Assembly (NCBI RefSeq): GCF_018613675.1
Contig: NZ_JAGGPQ010000019.1
Location: 125,114-189,113 of the forward strand
Reading direction: 5' to 3'
Origin: Arthrobacter sp. ISL-85
Lineage (GTDB): Bacteria > Actinomycetota > Actinomycetes > Actinomycetales > Micrococcaceae
Length of the DNA: 64,000 bases
This document shows, piece after piece, positions 24,976 through 33,268 of this stretch. The stretch's first letter is position 1. Every line of letters begins with the position of its first letter. The notes under the pieces were generated by a model that did not search any database, was not told the DNA's origin, and worked only from the letters and a program-made list of their open reading frames with translations. A program made the translations under genes and the position numbers.

Positions 24976-26025
24976 ATGGTGGGAACTGGCAGCACTCGCG
25001 AAACGGGCATGCGCCCACCCCTTCGTTCACCCGCCGTTCTCACCGTCCTGCTGTCGCTGGGACTTACAGGATGTACGGCCTCCGATCCCGCACCCCCGGT
25101 GCAGCCGGCCGCGGCAACCGTGCCTAGCGTGGCGGCTTCGGCCCCCGCCGCAAAGCCTCCCCTTGGCGGGCAAACCGTGCGCGACTCGTTTGGCAACGTT
25201 GACTTCTACATCACCGTGGCAGGCGACACTCCTGCGGCGGTGGCTGCAGCGTACAAGCTTTCCGAGGCCAAGCTCACCGCATTTAACGGCCTTCAGACTG
25301 GAACCCCCCTCACCCCAGGCACACGGCTCCGCCTGATTCCGGCCGGGCCGGCAACCGGCGCGAGCGGCCCTGTCACCGTAGACGCAGATGGCATCCCAAC
25401 CAGCTACTCGGTGGAACCCAACGACACCCTGAGCGGCATCACTTACCGCTTCAACCTCACCGAAGAGCAGTTGTCCGAAGCAAACAAGGTCCCGTTCACC
25501 CACGAAAAGGGCAACGTCTTCTTCATCCAGGCCGGAAGGCTCATCCAGCTGCAGAAGAAACCGGTGGACAGCAGGTCCGGCTCGGGCCTATCGGTCAACA
25601 ACTCGTTTGGCCAGACGATCTTCTACACCACGGTGGACGGAGACTCGTTCGACGGCCTGGGCTACAAATTCCGGTCAACCACGGCACAGATCCTGCTGTA
25701 CAACCCTTCACTGGCAGCGAATGAGCCCATCCCCGCAGGTACGAAGGTTCGACTGATCCCTGGCGACGTGAAAATTGCAGGCGCCCAGGGAACGTTCACT
25801 GCCGATGCCCAAGGGATCCCGCTGACCTACACCACCGCTCCAGGGGACATCGAACGCCAGGTTTCCTTCCGCTTCGGCGTGACAGACCTGAGGTCGGCCA
25901 ACCGTCCTAGTAAGGGCACAGGTGGGGCGTGGTACGAATTCGCAGACCTGCCGAACGGCGAGCTGGCACCAGGCCAGACCATCAGCCTGGCGCTGGACAA
26001 GCCCATCAACAATCCCGAACGCTAA
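24976..26025 (+). CDS. Lipoprotein with repeated LysM-like modules
   Basis: 349 residues. The N-terminus carries a lipoprotein signal with lipobox LTGC at about residue 33. Four related segments follow: VDFYITVAGDTPAAVAAAYKL, ISYSVEPNDTLSGITYRFNL-like, TIFYTTVDGDSFDGLGYKFRS and LTYTTAPGDIERQVSFRFG. Each ends in a GTPLTPGTRLRLIP or GTKVRLIPG type strand, which is the LysM pattern with strong divergence. LysM modules bind peptidoglycan, so an anchored wall-binding lipoprotein is likely. GGGGGAA precedes the ATG. No enzymatic domain is visible. Confidence 0.8.
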   Translation: MVGTGSTRETGMRPPLRSPAVLTVLLSLGLTGCTASDPAPPVQPAAATVPSVAASAPAAKPPLGGQTVRDSFGNVDFYITVAGDTPAAVAAAYKLSEAKLTAFNGLQTGTPLTPGTRLRLIPAGPATGASGPVTVDADGIPTSYSVEPNDTLSGITYRFNLTEEQLSEANKVPFTHEKGNVFFIQAGRLIQLQKKPVDSRSGSGLSVNNSFGQTIFYTTVDGDSFDGLGYKFRSTTAQILLYNPSLAANEPIPAGTKVRLIPGDVKIAGAQGTFTADAQGIPLTYTTAPGDIERQVSFRFGVTDLRSANRPSKGTGGAWYEFADLPNGELAPGQTISLALDKPINNPER

Positions 26026-26133
26026 GGCGCCCGTCTAGGGCGGCTGGACGGGTGGTGCTCTTCAGGCATGTTTGGCTTCACCCCATGCCCGCGAGTCTAG
26101 CCGGGCCCCGCCGGCGGGGTTTAGGCTGGGCGG

Positions 26134-26493
26134 ATGTTGACCATCGGCACCATTGTCCTCGGCGTCAACGACGTCGCCGCCGCAACCAAGTTCTGGAGCG
26201 ACGCCATCGGCTACGTCCCCCGGGAACCCGGTGACGAAACGTGGGTGACTCTTGCCCCGGCGTCGGGCCCGGGCGCCCAGCTGTCCCTCATGCTCAGCGA
26301 AACCCCGGTCCAGGCCTACCCGCGGATCCACCTGGACCTGTACGCGGATGACCAGGACGCGGAGGTGGAGCGGCTGCTCTCGCTCGGCGCCAAGCGCGTG
26401 GACTGGGACATGTACCCGGAGGACCCCGACTTTGTGGTCCTTGAGGATCCGGACGGGAACCGGTTCTGCGTCATCGACAAGGACCTGGAGTAG
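26134..26493 (+). CDS. VOC-family (glyoxalase-like) protein
   Basis: 119 residues, a single glyoxalase/bleomycin-resistance fold: IGTIVLGVNDVAAATKFWSDAIGYVPRE, IHLDLYADDQDAEVERLLSLGAKRV and the end FVVLEDPDGNRFCVIDKD. Such small proteins may be dioxygenases, resistance or detoxification proteins; the substrate is unknown. No operon partner is certain; a DUF427 gene follows 88 bases later on the same strand. Confidence 0.88.
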   Translation: MLTIGTIVLGVNDVAAATKFWSDAIGYVPREPGDETWVTLAPASGPGAQLSLMLSETPVQAYPRIHLDLYADDQDAEVERLLSLGAKRVDWDMYPEDPDFVVLEDPDGNRFCVIDKDLE

Positions 26494-26581
26494 CGCGTGG
26501 GGAACAAGCCCACCTCCCAGGCCGTTGGCATCCGTACACACGTACCGCGCCAGGTGCGCGGGCAGCGACGGAAGGACACTG

Positions 26582-26866
26582 ATGGTCAGGGCTATCTGGA
26601 ACGGAAAAGTCATCGCCGAGTCAGCGGATACCGTGGTGGTGGAGGGCAACCATTACTTCCCGCGGCACGCCGTCAACGCCGGATACCTCAGGGAAAGCGG
26701 CAAGAACACCTTTTGCCCGTGGAAGGGCCAGGCCAGCTACCACACGCTGGACGTGGACGGTGAGCTGAACAAGGCAGCGGCCTGGTTCTACCCCGAGCCC
26801 AAGCCGCGGGCCAAGCACATTGAGGACCGGATCGCGTTCTGGCGCGGCGTCACCATCGAGGATTAA
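26582..26866 (+). CDS. DUF427 domain protein
   Basis: 94 residues covering the full DUF427 domain: VRAIWNGKVIAESADTVVVEGNHYFP, the conserved TFCPWKGQASYHTL and the terminal AAWFYPEPKPRAKHIEDRIAFW. The family adopts a beta-tent fold of unknown biochemical role. AAGGA precedes the ATG at 26582. A strong palindrome follows the stop. Confidence 0.92.
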   Translation: MVRAIWNGKVIAESADTVVVEGNHYFPRHAVNAGYLRESGKNTFCPWKGQASYHTLDVDGELNKAAAWFYPEPKPRAKHIEDRIAFWRGVTIED

Positions 26867-26875
26867 CAGGCCTAT

Positions 26876-26917
26876 GAAGAGGACGACGGCGGGTGGGCGC
26901 CCGCCGTCGTCCTCTTC
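26876..26917 (+). terminator. Palindrome family copy 7, longest stem
   Basis: GAAGAGGACGACGGCGGG (26876-26893) and CCCGCCGTCGTCCTCTTC (26900-26917) pair perfectly over 18 bp with a 6-base loop, 9 bases after the DUF427 stop. Likely terminator, though the T content behind it is low. Confidence 0.75.
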
Positions 26918-26975
26918 ACTTCTGTCTCGGCACGGGCGGCGGGCGGCCGGGCTAGGAGTTCCGGACGCCCGCTGA

Positions 26976-27110
26976 TCACCGCTGGTTCTTGCGCGGCTTC
27001 ACAACGTTGAGTACGCCGCTTTCATGTTTTGCTCTTTTTTCGGCCCGCTTTTCAAGAATTGACTTGCCGACTTTCTTAGCGGCATCGCCCTTCGGGGATT
27101 TCCCGGACAT
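26976..27110 (-). CDS. Small basic protein, 44 residues
   Basis: ATG at 27110, stop at 26976. The product starts MSGKSPKGDAAKKVGKSIL, continues EKRAEKRAKHESG and ends VVKPRKNQR. It is Lys/Arg rich with a calculated strong positive charge. Short proteins of this composition (SGKSP...KSIKEKRA.KRAKH) are widespread in actinobacteria, with no known role; nucleic-acid binding is possible. GAGAGG lies about 8 bases before the ATG. Confidence 0.65.
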   Translation of the reverse strand: MSGKSPKGDAAKKVGKSILEKRAEKRAKHESGVLNVVKPRKNQR

Positions 27111-27191
27111 TGGAATCACGCCTCTCATTGCCTGCGTTAACCGCCACCTTACGCCTTTTAGTATTTTTATCCAGCCCCTCCATTCGGGGCA

Positions 27192-28103
27192 TCAGCGCCA
27201 GAATTCGGCGAGCCGCCCAGCGCAGGCCTTGCCCTGGTTGTACCCCGCTTGAGCCGCGGCCGGCCGGAGCGACAGGTCCATCGCGTTGGCACCGAACATG
27301 TAGTCGGCCTCGCTGTCCGGAGAGATCACCGCAACTTTGCTGCCAGCCGAACGCAGCTCCTCCACCTGGGCAGCCAGCTGCATGCCCCACTCCAGCGGCA
27401 TCCGCGTCCTGCCACTGAAAGGGGAAAGCACCAGGACGCGTCCGCATCCTGCTGCAAGGTCGGCATTCTCGTTTCGCCGGTAGCCGCCGTCGATATAGCT
27501 GTTGTCGCCGATTTGGTAGGCGGAGGCGCTGGAGCAGCTGGCAGCCACGGCGTCCACAAGGTTGATTCCGCTGCGGCGGTCGAACACCGTCGCTTCCCCG
27601 GTGGCCGCATCCACCGCCGTGATCAGGAGTTCATGCTCTGGCCATCCGTGCACGGGCAGCCGTGCCGCGACGGTAGTCCTCCACCGCTCGGAGCCGTCAT
27701 GGGCTGCCACCAGCTCCAGTGCCGCAGCGCCCATCCTGCGGCGCATGTCACTCGCGGTCGCGGAGGCAGCGATGATCCTGTCCGTACGTTCCAGGTGGCT
27801 CGGCACCCCTTGGCCGGCAGCGTGCGTTCCCGGGGGACGCGTCCGTTGCGGAAGCGGCGCGCGGAGGATGGAGGCATAGAGTTCGCCAGGGCTCGCGCCG
27901 CTGATCTGGGCAGCGGCTGTGGACCCGGCGGACGTACCGATAATCCGGTCGGCGCCGGTCACGTCCAGCCCGGCATCGGCCAGGCCGGCGAGGACGCCGA
28001 TCAGCCAGGCGTTGCCTGTGGAGCCACCGCCACCGAGGACAAGGGCACGCCTGGAGGACACCGTCGAATCAGTGTGCGGGATGGAGGAAGGTGTTGTGTT
28101 CAT
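27192..28103 (-). CDS. Patatin-like phospholipase
   Basis: 303 residues from ATG 28103. Patatin features: oxyanion loop LVLGGGGSTGNAW near residue 22, nucleophile elbow IGTSAGS near 58, and the catalytic Asp in YIDGGYRRNENADL near 205. It is cytosolic, without signal peptide or membrane helix, and probably hydrolyses acyl esters of lipids. The longer frame from 28187 lacks support; GAAAGGCGA precedes 28103. A short ORF with a much stronger ribosome site lies 52 bases upstream. Confidence 0.88.
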   Translation of the reverse strand: MNTTPSSIPHTDSTVSSRRALVLGGGGSTGNAWLIGVLAGLADAGLDVTGADRIIGTSAGSTAAAQISGASPGELYASILRAPLPQRTRPPGTHAAGQGVPSHLERTDRIIAASATASDMRRRMGAAALELVAAHDGSERWRTTVAARLPVHGWPEHELLITAVDAATGEATVFDRRSGINLVDAVAASCSSASAYQIGDNSYIDGGYRRNENADLAAGCGRVLVLSPFSGRTRMPLEWGMQLAAQVEELRSAGSKVAVISPDSEADYMFGANAMDLSLRPAAAQAGYNQGKACAGRLAEFWR

Positions 28104-28155
28104 GGGAGTCGCCTTTCGCGAAGTTGCCTGTGCGGCGCTCCCGGTGACGGCTCGG

Positions 28156-28209
28156 TCAGCCGCGGATCGTGGGCTGCGGGGGAGCACCCATTACGGTTAC
28201 TGCGTTCAT
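28156..28209 (-). CDS. Possible 17-codon leader ORF upstream of the patatin gene
   Basis: Encodes MNAVTVMGAPPQPTIRG and stops 52 bases before the patatin ATG. GGAGGTGAG ends 5 bases before its ATG, a stronger ribosome site than that of the patatin gene. The Pro-Pro-Gln-Pro run could slow ribosomes. Regulatory role is inferred only. Confidence 0.4.
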   Translation of the reverse strand: MNAVTVMGAPPQPTIRG

Positions 28210-28292
28210 GGGTCTCACCTCCAGAGTTCGGTCACGATCAGGGGAATCTTGGCACATGAGCGACGCCGCGCGCAACGTGTAAGTTTGAGGCG

Positions 28293-28838
28293 ATGATTAC
28301 GATCGACCAGGACAGCCCCACGCGCGACGACGTTCACCACCTCCTGAGCGAACACCTGGCGGACATGTACGCCACCTCGCCCGCCGACAGCGTGCACGCC
28401 CTGGACCACTCCGCACTGTCCGCACCGTCCATCACATTCTGGACTGCGCGCGAGGATGGCAGCCTGCTGGGCTGCGGCGCCCTCAAGCTCCTGCACTCCC
28501 CCACCGGCCCGGCAAGGCACGGCGAGATCAAGTCCATGCGCACCACAGCCACCGCTCGGGGACGCGGCGTGGCCACTCTCATGCTCGGGCACATCCTCGG
28601 CGTCGCCCGGAAGCTAAGGCTGGAGTGCGTCTATTTGGAGACCGGAACAGAGGACTACTTCGCCCCGGCGCGGCGCCTCTACGCCCGGCACGGTTTCAGC
28701 GAGTGCCCACCGTTTTCCGACTACATCGCGGACCCGAACAGCGTCTTTATGGAGCTTCGCCTCCAGCCGCAGGACCCGGCACATAGGAAGGCCGGCGACG
28801 GCGGATGGTTCCCGCCGTCGCCCGCCCCGGGACGTTAG
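28293..28838 (+). CDS. GNAT-family N-acetyltransferase
   Basis: 181 residues. The acetyl-CoA binding motif A appears as IKSMRTTATARGRGVATLMLGHIL near residue 75-100, followed by LECVYLETGTEDYFAPARRLYARHGFSEC, the pattern of small-molecule amine acetyltransferases of the YiiD/PhnO-like group. The last 14 residues (GDGGWFPPSPAPGR) come from a palindrome family copy and its flank, so the ancestral protein probably ended near residue 165. The substrate is unknown. Confidence 0.88.
   Translation: MITIDQDSPTRDDVHHLLSEHLADMYATSPADSVHALDHSALSAPSITFWTAREDGSLLGCGALKLLHSPTGPARHGEIKSMRTTATARGRGVATLMLGHILGVARKLRLECVYLETGTEDYFAPARRLYARHGFSECPPFSDYIADPNSVFMELRLQPQDPAHRKAGDGGWFPPSPAPGR
28794..28822. repeat. 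Palindrome family copy 8, forming a C-terminus
   Basis: GGCGACGGCGG (28794-28804) and CCGCCGTCGCC (28812-28822), an 11-bp stem with a 7-base loop; the central GTC/GAC has one compensated change. It lies inside the last codons of the GNAT gene. Confidence 0.7.
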
Positions 28839-28909
28839 GCCCTACGCCCGCCAACTTGGACTTGGCAAAGTGGTGCGGGTCGGGTCCGGACACCACGAGG
28901 AGGCCCAAG

Positions 28910-29434
28910 ATGGCCAGCATCTACATTCCGTACGGCACCACTGAAGGCCAAACAGCCAGGATCGCCGAGTTCATTGCCGACGTGCTCCGCGCGCACGGAC
29001 ATGAAGCTGAAACTGCAGACATCAAGGCCGCGGGGGACACCATTCCGTCCGGGTGCGATGCGGTGATGGTGGGGGCATCCGTCCACATGAGCAAGCACGA
29101 GGAATACGTCAAGGACTTTGTCCAAAAAAACCGGGAGACCCTGGACCGGCTTCCGTCCGCCCTCTTCTCCGTGAGTCTGGCCGCCCACGGCGACGCGGAA
29201 AACGCCGAAACCTATGTGGAGACATTCGAGCAGGAGACGGGCTGGCGCCCATCCCAGGTGGCGCTGTTCGGCGGCGCGCTGCTCTACACGCAGTACAACT
29301 TCATCAAGCGCCTGGTCATGAAGAGAATTGCAGGCGGCAAGGGGTCGCTGGAGACGGATACCTCGAGGGACTACGTGTACACCGAGTGGGACGGCGTGAC
29401 GCGGTTCGCCGAGGACTTCCTGGCGCGGCTATAG
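28910..29434 (+). CDS. Flavodoxin-domain protein, HemG-like
   Basis: 174 residues from ATG 28910, which has GAGGAGG upstream. FMN-binding start IYIPYGTTEGQTARIAEFIADVLRAHG and SCDAVMVGASVHMSKHEEYVKDFVQ-type core. The C-terminal NFIKRLVMKRIAGGKGSLETDTSRDYVYTEW is the part typical of menaquinone-dependent protoporphyrinogen IX dehydrogenase. Whether it truly makes heme here is uncertain; many actinobacterial paralogues are annotated only as flavodoxins. It is followed by a palindrome copy. Confidence 0.85.
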   Translation: MASIYIPYGTTEGQTARIAEFIADVLRAHGHEAETADIKAAGDTIPSGCDAVMVGASVHMSKHEEYVKDFVQKNRETLDRLPSALFSVSLAAHGDAENAETYVETFEQETGWRPSQVALFGGALLYTQYNFIKRLVMKRIAGGKGSLETDTSRDYVYTEWDGVTRFAEDFLARL

Positions 29435-29454
29435 CAGCCCTGCGCTGGGAAGAA

Positions 29455-29487
29455 CGGACGACGGCGAGGGCCGCCCGCCGTCGTCCG
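29455..29487. terminator. Palindrome family copy 9 between convergent genes
   Basis: CGGACGACGGCG and CGCCGTCGTCCG pair over 12 bp around a 9-base loop, 20 bases after the flavodoxin stop and before the convergent SRPBCC stop. Confidence 0.65.
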
Positions 29488-29525
29488 CTTACGGTGCCTA
29501 AAACTGTCCGACGGGCCGCTGTTTC

Positions 29526-29981
29526 CTATACCTCGCCTCGCCAGCCACCGGTTTCTCCGCCGCGGGATTCGATGAAGTCCTTGAACTTCCGCATGTCGGC
29601 CTTGACCTGCATCTCGTCGATGTTGAGCGCCGCGCCGCCCTTTTCGGTGACGGTTTCCGGCGTCCATTCGAAGTGGACTTTGACCTTGGTGTGGGTGGCA
29701 TCCAGGGGCGTGAACCTGATGATGCCTGCATGCGACTTGCCGTCGGTGCTGCGCCAGGCGATCCGGTCATCAGGCGCCTGGTCAACGATTTCCGTGTCGA
29801 ACTCCCGTTGAACGCCGCCCACTTTGGTGACCCAGTGGTTTGTGGTGTCGCTCAGTTGGGTCACCGACTCGACGCCGGACATGAACTGCGGAAAGGATTC
29901 GAACTGGGTCCACTGGTTGTACGCGGTCCGCACCGGAACAGCGACTTCAACCGTCTCCTCAACCTCTTCAACGTGTGCCAT
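29526..29981 (-). CDS. SRPBCC-family (polyketide cyclase/dehydrase-like) protein
   Basis: 151 residues from ATG 29981, preceded by AGGAGG. The core reads VEVAVPVRTAYNQWTQFESFPQFMSGVESVTQLSD, then KVGGVQREFDTEIVDQAPDDRIAWRS and a final ADMRKFKDFIESRGGETGGWRG. It closely parallels the N-terminal half of the protein at 59.1 kb (NQWTQFEEFPHFMGGVKSVTQLSDD), so the window holds two paralogues. Members of this group are small stress-associated proteins with a hydrophobic cavity; no reaction is known. Confidence 0.88.
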   Translation of the reverse strand: MAHVEEVEETVEVAVPVRTAYNQWTQFESFPQFMSGVESVTQLSDTTNHWVTKVGGVQREFDTEIVDQAPDDRIAWRSTDGKSHAGIIRFTPLDATHTKVKVHFEWTPETVTEKGGAALNIDEMQVKADMRKFKDFIESRGGETGGWRGEV

Positions 29982-30114
29982 CTGCTTCCTCCTCATGACG
30001 GACGGCCGCAACGGCGGACCGGCAGCACTGGCCATCCTGCCAGTCAGGCAGCCGCCACCTTTGCACGATAAATCCGGCGATCACCCGTGTCCAGAGCTTC
30101 GGGATTCCCAAGAA

Positions 30115-30145
30115 GACGACGGCGGGTGGGCGCCCGACGTCGTCC
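30115..30145. repeat. Palindrome family copy 10
   Basis: GACGACGGCGGG (30115-30126) and CCCGACGTCGTC (30133-30144), a 12-bp stem with one mismatch. It lies between two minus-strand genes, upstream of the SRPBCC gene and downstream of the phosphoesterase gene. Confidence 0.65.
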
Positions 30146-30160
30146 GCTTCCGTTGGGTGC

Positions 30161-31198
30161 CTACTGGCTGAAGGGGATCTTTTCCCAGCTCAGCACATCA
30201 GCACCCTTGGCGCTGTTTCCGGCCACGGTGAAGCGGACGTAGTCCACGGCGTTGTTGGCGCCGTCCACGGTGATGCGCTGGAGGTTGTCCGCGGCCGGCG
30301 AACCGTAGATGTCCAGCCAGGGCGAGCCCGCTGCGAGGGGCTGGTTTTCGGCGAAGACGTGGCTGTCGCCGTTGACCAGGTAGACCGGGGCGTCGAAGTT
30401 GTTGGTTTCCTGGACCATGGTCTGCACGATCTCGCGGAAGCCGGAGACCGTGGCCGGGTTGGCGGTGGCGTCGGCCAGGAACGACGGATCGAACATGTCG
30501 GCCTGCTGCATGAGCACCACGGCGCGGTCATTGCTCCGCTTTGCGTCGGCGAAGGTCTGGTGGATCTGGGCGATGACGGCGTCCGTGCGGTGCTTCACCT
30601 CGGCCAACTGCTCCGGCGTGGCCGACGTCTTGCCCAGGCCCGTCCACGGCAGGAGGGAATTGTTGCTGCCCTGGACGTTCAGCACGGAAAAGGCCACCCG
30701 GTTCTTGTCGAAGCGGACATCCTCCGGCAGTCCCAGGTTCTCCTGCGACTTCACCGGCATGGTGGCCCCGAGGGTTTTGCCAGGCTGGTTGAAGAAGACT
30801 TCCCGAATCTTGTCCAGGCGTTCCAGCGGGTTGTAGGCGCCGTTGTTGGTGCGGTGGCAGTCCACCCATTCGTTGTCGCCAGGCGTGTAGACCAGGGGGT
30901 GCGTGAAGGTGTCGAACTGGGTGCGGATGTACGAGAAGTATTCGTCAGAGCAGACTGAGGAGCCGTTTTTGATATCGCCCACGTGTGCTACAAACTTCAG
31001 ATCCTTGTCCGCGTTGAGGTCCTGGATGCGGGACGGAAACTTGGCGATCTCGGTGGCGCCGTAGGGGATGTCGCCGATGACGCCGAAGGTGAAGGCCTGG
31101 TTGCTGTCGGTGTTGTCCGCCGCCTGGGCCGGAGCTGCTGCTGTTCCCGCGAGGGTGGCGAGGACGGCAAGTGTGGCAAAGCCAGATTTCACGAACAC
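30161..31198 (-). CDS. Secreted calcineurin-like metallophosphoesterase
   Basis: 345 residues with a Sec signal peptide (FATLAVLATLAGTAAAPAQA, cut near residue 26). Metallophosphoesterase motifs: FGVIGDIPYG near 38, KFVAHVGDIKNG near 68, VYTPGDNEW near 105 and a late LVNGDSHVF. These give the D..H, GD and GDNE ligands of a two-metal site. The protein is probably exported and hydrolyses phosphoesters outside the membrane, perhaps for phosphate supply. Single gene. Confidence 0.85.
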   Translation of the reverse strand: MFVKSGFATLAVLATLAGTAAAPAQAADNTDSNQAFTFGVIGDIPYGATEIAKFPSRIQDLNADKDLKFVAHVGDIKNGSSVCSDEYFSYIRTQFDTFTHPLVYTPGDNEWVDCHRTNNGAYNPLERLDKIREVFFNQPGKTLGATMPVKSQENLGLPEDVRFDKNRVAFSVLNVQGSNNSLLPWTGLGKTSATPEQLAEVKHRTDAVIAQIHQTFADAKRSNDRAVVLMQQADMFDPSFLADATANPATVSGFREIVQTMVQETNNFDAPVYLVNGDSHVFAENQPLAAGSPWLDIYGSPAADNLQRITVDGANNAVDYVRFTVAGNSAKGADVLSWEKIPFSQ

Positions 31199-31487
31199 GG
31201 CGTACTCCTTGAACAGGGACTGTTATTCCGCCCGGCTCATCAGGAGAGGCTGGGCAGAGGGTGCCCGCCAAGACTGCTGGACCTGGGATAACGACAAAGG
31301 GCTTCCCGGTGGCCGCCCGGTGAACGCGGAGGGACAGATCGGGACGATACCGCCTGGGCTGGTTGCCGCCGAGCCGTCATGCTGGGGAACCAGCTTTCTG
31401 TACGCCAGGCTCCTGTAGGTCGAAACGGCTGCAGTGGGACCCGGCCGCCAGTTGTGCGTCCCGCATGAACCCACTGAGGAAAGTGTC
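31199..31487. other. Intergenic stretch without a recognisable gene
   Basis: 289 bases upstream of the secreted phosphoesterase. It must hold that gene's promoter, but I cannot pick a convincing -35/-10 pair. No RNA gene or long palindrome seen. Confidence 0.45.
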
Positions 31488-31592
31488 ATGACGCCCGAAG
31501 CCCTGCTCACCAAACTGGTGACCGGAACTTTCATGCTCGCCTGGGTGGCCCTCTTGCCGTGCCTTGGTTGCAGCGTAGTGAATGGGAAGTAA
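31488..31592 (+). CDS. Possible 34-residue membrane peptide
   Basis: ATG at 31488 with GAGGAAAG 5 bases upstream. The product (MTPEALLTKLVTGTFMLAW, then VALLPCLGCSVVNGK) has one hydrophobic helix and two cysteines. It stops 2 bases before the convergent HNH gene stop. No family recognised; could be chance. Confidence 0.3.
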   Translation: MTPEALLTKLVTGTFMLAWVALLPCLGCSVVNGK

Positions 31593-31594
31593 CG

Positions 31595-33085
31595 TCAAGC
31601 CGCGGGCGAAGAGGCGACGAGATAGTCAACAACTGAAGTCTCCAGTGCGCTCGCTTCTCCGGGCAGGCAGCCTGTGGGCCAAAGCGTCGGTTCCCGGTCC
31701 AGTTGTTCAGCGTTGTACTGCCGGCCCGTGGGCGAGACCCACCCAGGTGGCTCATTCCTTGTAGCCGGACTTGGGCTCCAGCCGGATCGATGCTTGAGTC
31801 GATGGTGTTTGGGGCACAGTTGTCCCAGGTTATGGATCGCGGTGGTTCCCCCATGTTCCCAGGCTGCGAGATGGTCCGCCTCGTTGTCCTGACTCGGGTT
31901 GCTGCATCCGGGAAAGGTGCATTTGCCATCCCGCATCCTCAACCACCGCTTCAGAGACTCCGGTAGCCGGTAGCTGGTGCGGCCAATTTCCAACGGGGCT
32001 CCGTCGCGGGGGTCCACCAGAACCCGATAGAAACAGCCGGCACCTTCGGTGACGATTCTGCGTGCCATCGACGCCGGGATGGGCCCGTAATTGTCAAGAT
32101 CGGCGGGCTCGTCCGTGAAACCGAGGAGTGAAAAGACCGGTACCGTGACCAGCACATCCGCCTTATGGGACGGACCCGACCCGGCGAACTGCCCGGTCTC
32201 ACCAAGCAACAATTTTGCAGCCACGTCAGCCCTGAGTTGAGTGAGGGTCCGAGGTTCATCCGGTCCTTGCAGTCCACGGGCCAAGGCAGATGACTTGTTC
32301 CAGATGGCACAGGCCTTGTCCGCAGCCATGTAGAGGGAGACCCATGCCATCCCATCACGGTCTGGGCTGCACTCCATCCGCCGGTCTTCAACCGACCTGG
32401 CGTGCCTCATTTCAAGGGACTCGGGGTGATGGCATTCCCGCCAAGCACGTACCTTCCGCCGGAAACGGCCTGGCACCAACTCCCCAGCGGATGCACCCCG
32501 GGCTGCGTTCGGCGCCTCCGGGTCCAGAAAGTGAGCTTCCAAAGCCGTGACACCGGCGAGGTCCAGGCCGCTGGTTTCATCAACCATGATCTGGGCATGC
32601 CGCCAAGAGATGATGCCAGCCTGCAAGGCGTTGAGCGCAGTCGGAAGAGAGGTGGTGAGCGCGTGGGCTTCCTGCAACAGCATGGATGCAGGACCTTCGC
32701 CGATCGTGAGCGCACAAGCCACCTCGGCCACAACACTCATTTCCCGCGCCGAAGACTCATACGGGGTTTCGGGCGGCGGTTCCATAGCGGCTGTTGCTTC
32801 TGCGTGTGTAGCCAGGAAGTGGACCTTTACCGCCGCCGCGGCGGCTTCGATCCGAGCCACAACCCCTAGGCCGTCCAGACACGATTCGGCAAGGTCATGC
32901 AAGGGATCATGGTCGTCCAGGCGGCCGACGCCATCTGCAGCTTCCGAAGAGCGGCCCACGACTCCGGCCAACTCGCCCATCAGCCCGGTCAGGGATCTAA
33001 TGGCCGCGGCCAACCCGGCCCCGCCTCCCCCATCCACAACCACGCTGCTTTCCATGAACCGAAGCTTGCCACTAGGGTCCGACAT
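31595..33085 (-). CDS. DUF222/HNH endonuclease-domain protein (13E12-repeat type)
   Basis: About 496 residues. A long helical DUF222 region (IEAAAAAVKVHFLATHAEATAAM, GIISWRHAQIMVDETSGL) precedes a C-terminal HNH motif: LRMRDGKCTFPGCSNPSQDNEADHLAAWEHGGTTAIHNLGQLCPKHHRLKH, with the Cys pairs and the HH/N residues present. These proteins are abundant in actinobacteria and resemble the mycobacterial REP13E12 family; a link to mobile elements is often assumed but unproven. I used the ATG at 33085; 33121 and 33055 are alternatives. Confidence 0.85.
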   Translation of the reverse strand: MSDPSGKLRFMESSVVVDGGGGAGLAAAIRSLTGLMGELAGVVGRSSEAADGVGRLDDHDPLHDLAESCLDGLGVVARIEAAAAAVKVHFLATHAEATAAMEPPPETPYESSAREMSVVAEVACALTIGEGPASMLLQEAHALTTSLPTALNALQAGIISWRHAQIMVDETSGLDLAGVTALEAHFLDPEAPNAARGASAGELVPGRFRRKVRAWRECHHPESLEMRHARSVEDRRMECSPDRDGMAWVSLYMAADKACAIWNKSSALARGLQGPDEPRTLTQLRADVAAKLLLGETGQFAGSGPSHKADVLVTVPVFSLLGFTDEPADLDNYGPIPASMARRIVTEGAGCFYRVLVDPRDGAPLEIGRTSYRLPESLKRWLRMRDGKCTFPGCSNPSQDNEADHLAAWEHGGTTAIHNLGQLCPKHHRLKHRSGWSPSPATRNEPPGWVSPTGRQYNAEQLDREPTLWPTGCLPGEASALETSVVDYLVASSPAA

Positions 33086-33204
33086 TTTGAGTCGCGCATC
33101 GAGGCCTCGCCGCAGCCGCAAAGGTTTGCATTGCTTTTCCAGATCGTATCCGCGCTCCTCTCGTAGACCGTGTGTCGGAATTTACTTTGGGTAAGGTATT
33201 GTCG

Positions 33205-33218
33205 TGCAAACGTTTGCA
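33205..33218 (+). promoter_or_regulatory. LacI-type operator of the amino-sugar operon
   Basis: TGCAAACGTTTGCA, a perfect 14-bp palindrome with a central CG, the classic LacI/GalR form. It is 51 bases before the transporter ATG, just after a TATTGT that could be a -10 element. The last gene of the operon encodes a LacI-family protein. Confidence 0.75.
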
Positions 33219-33268
33219 TGCAAGAGTGGTCTGCGTCACCTCCCAACCTGCTTTCAAAGGAGAGAGCT

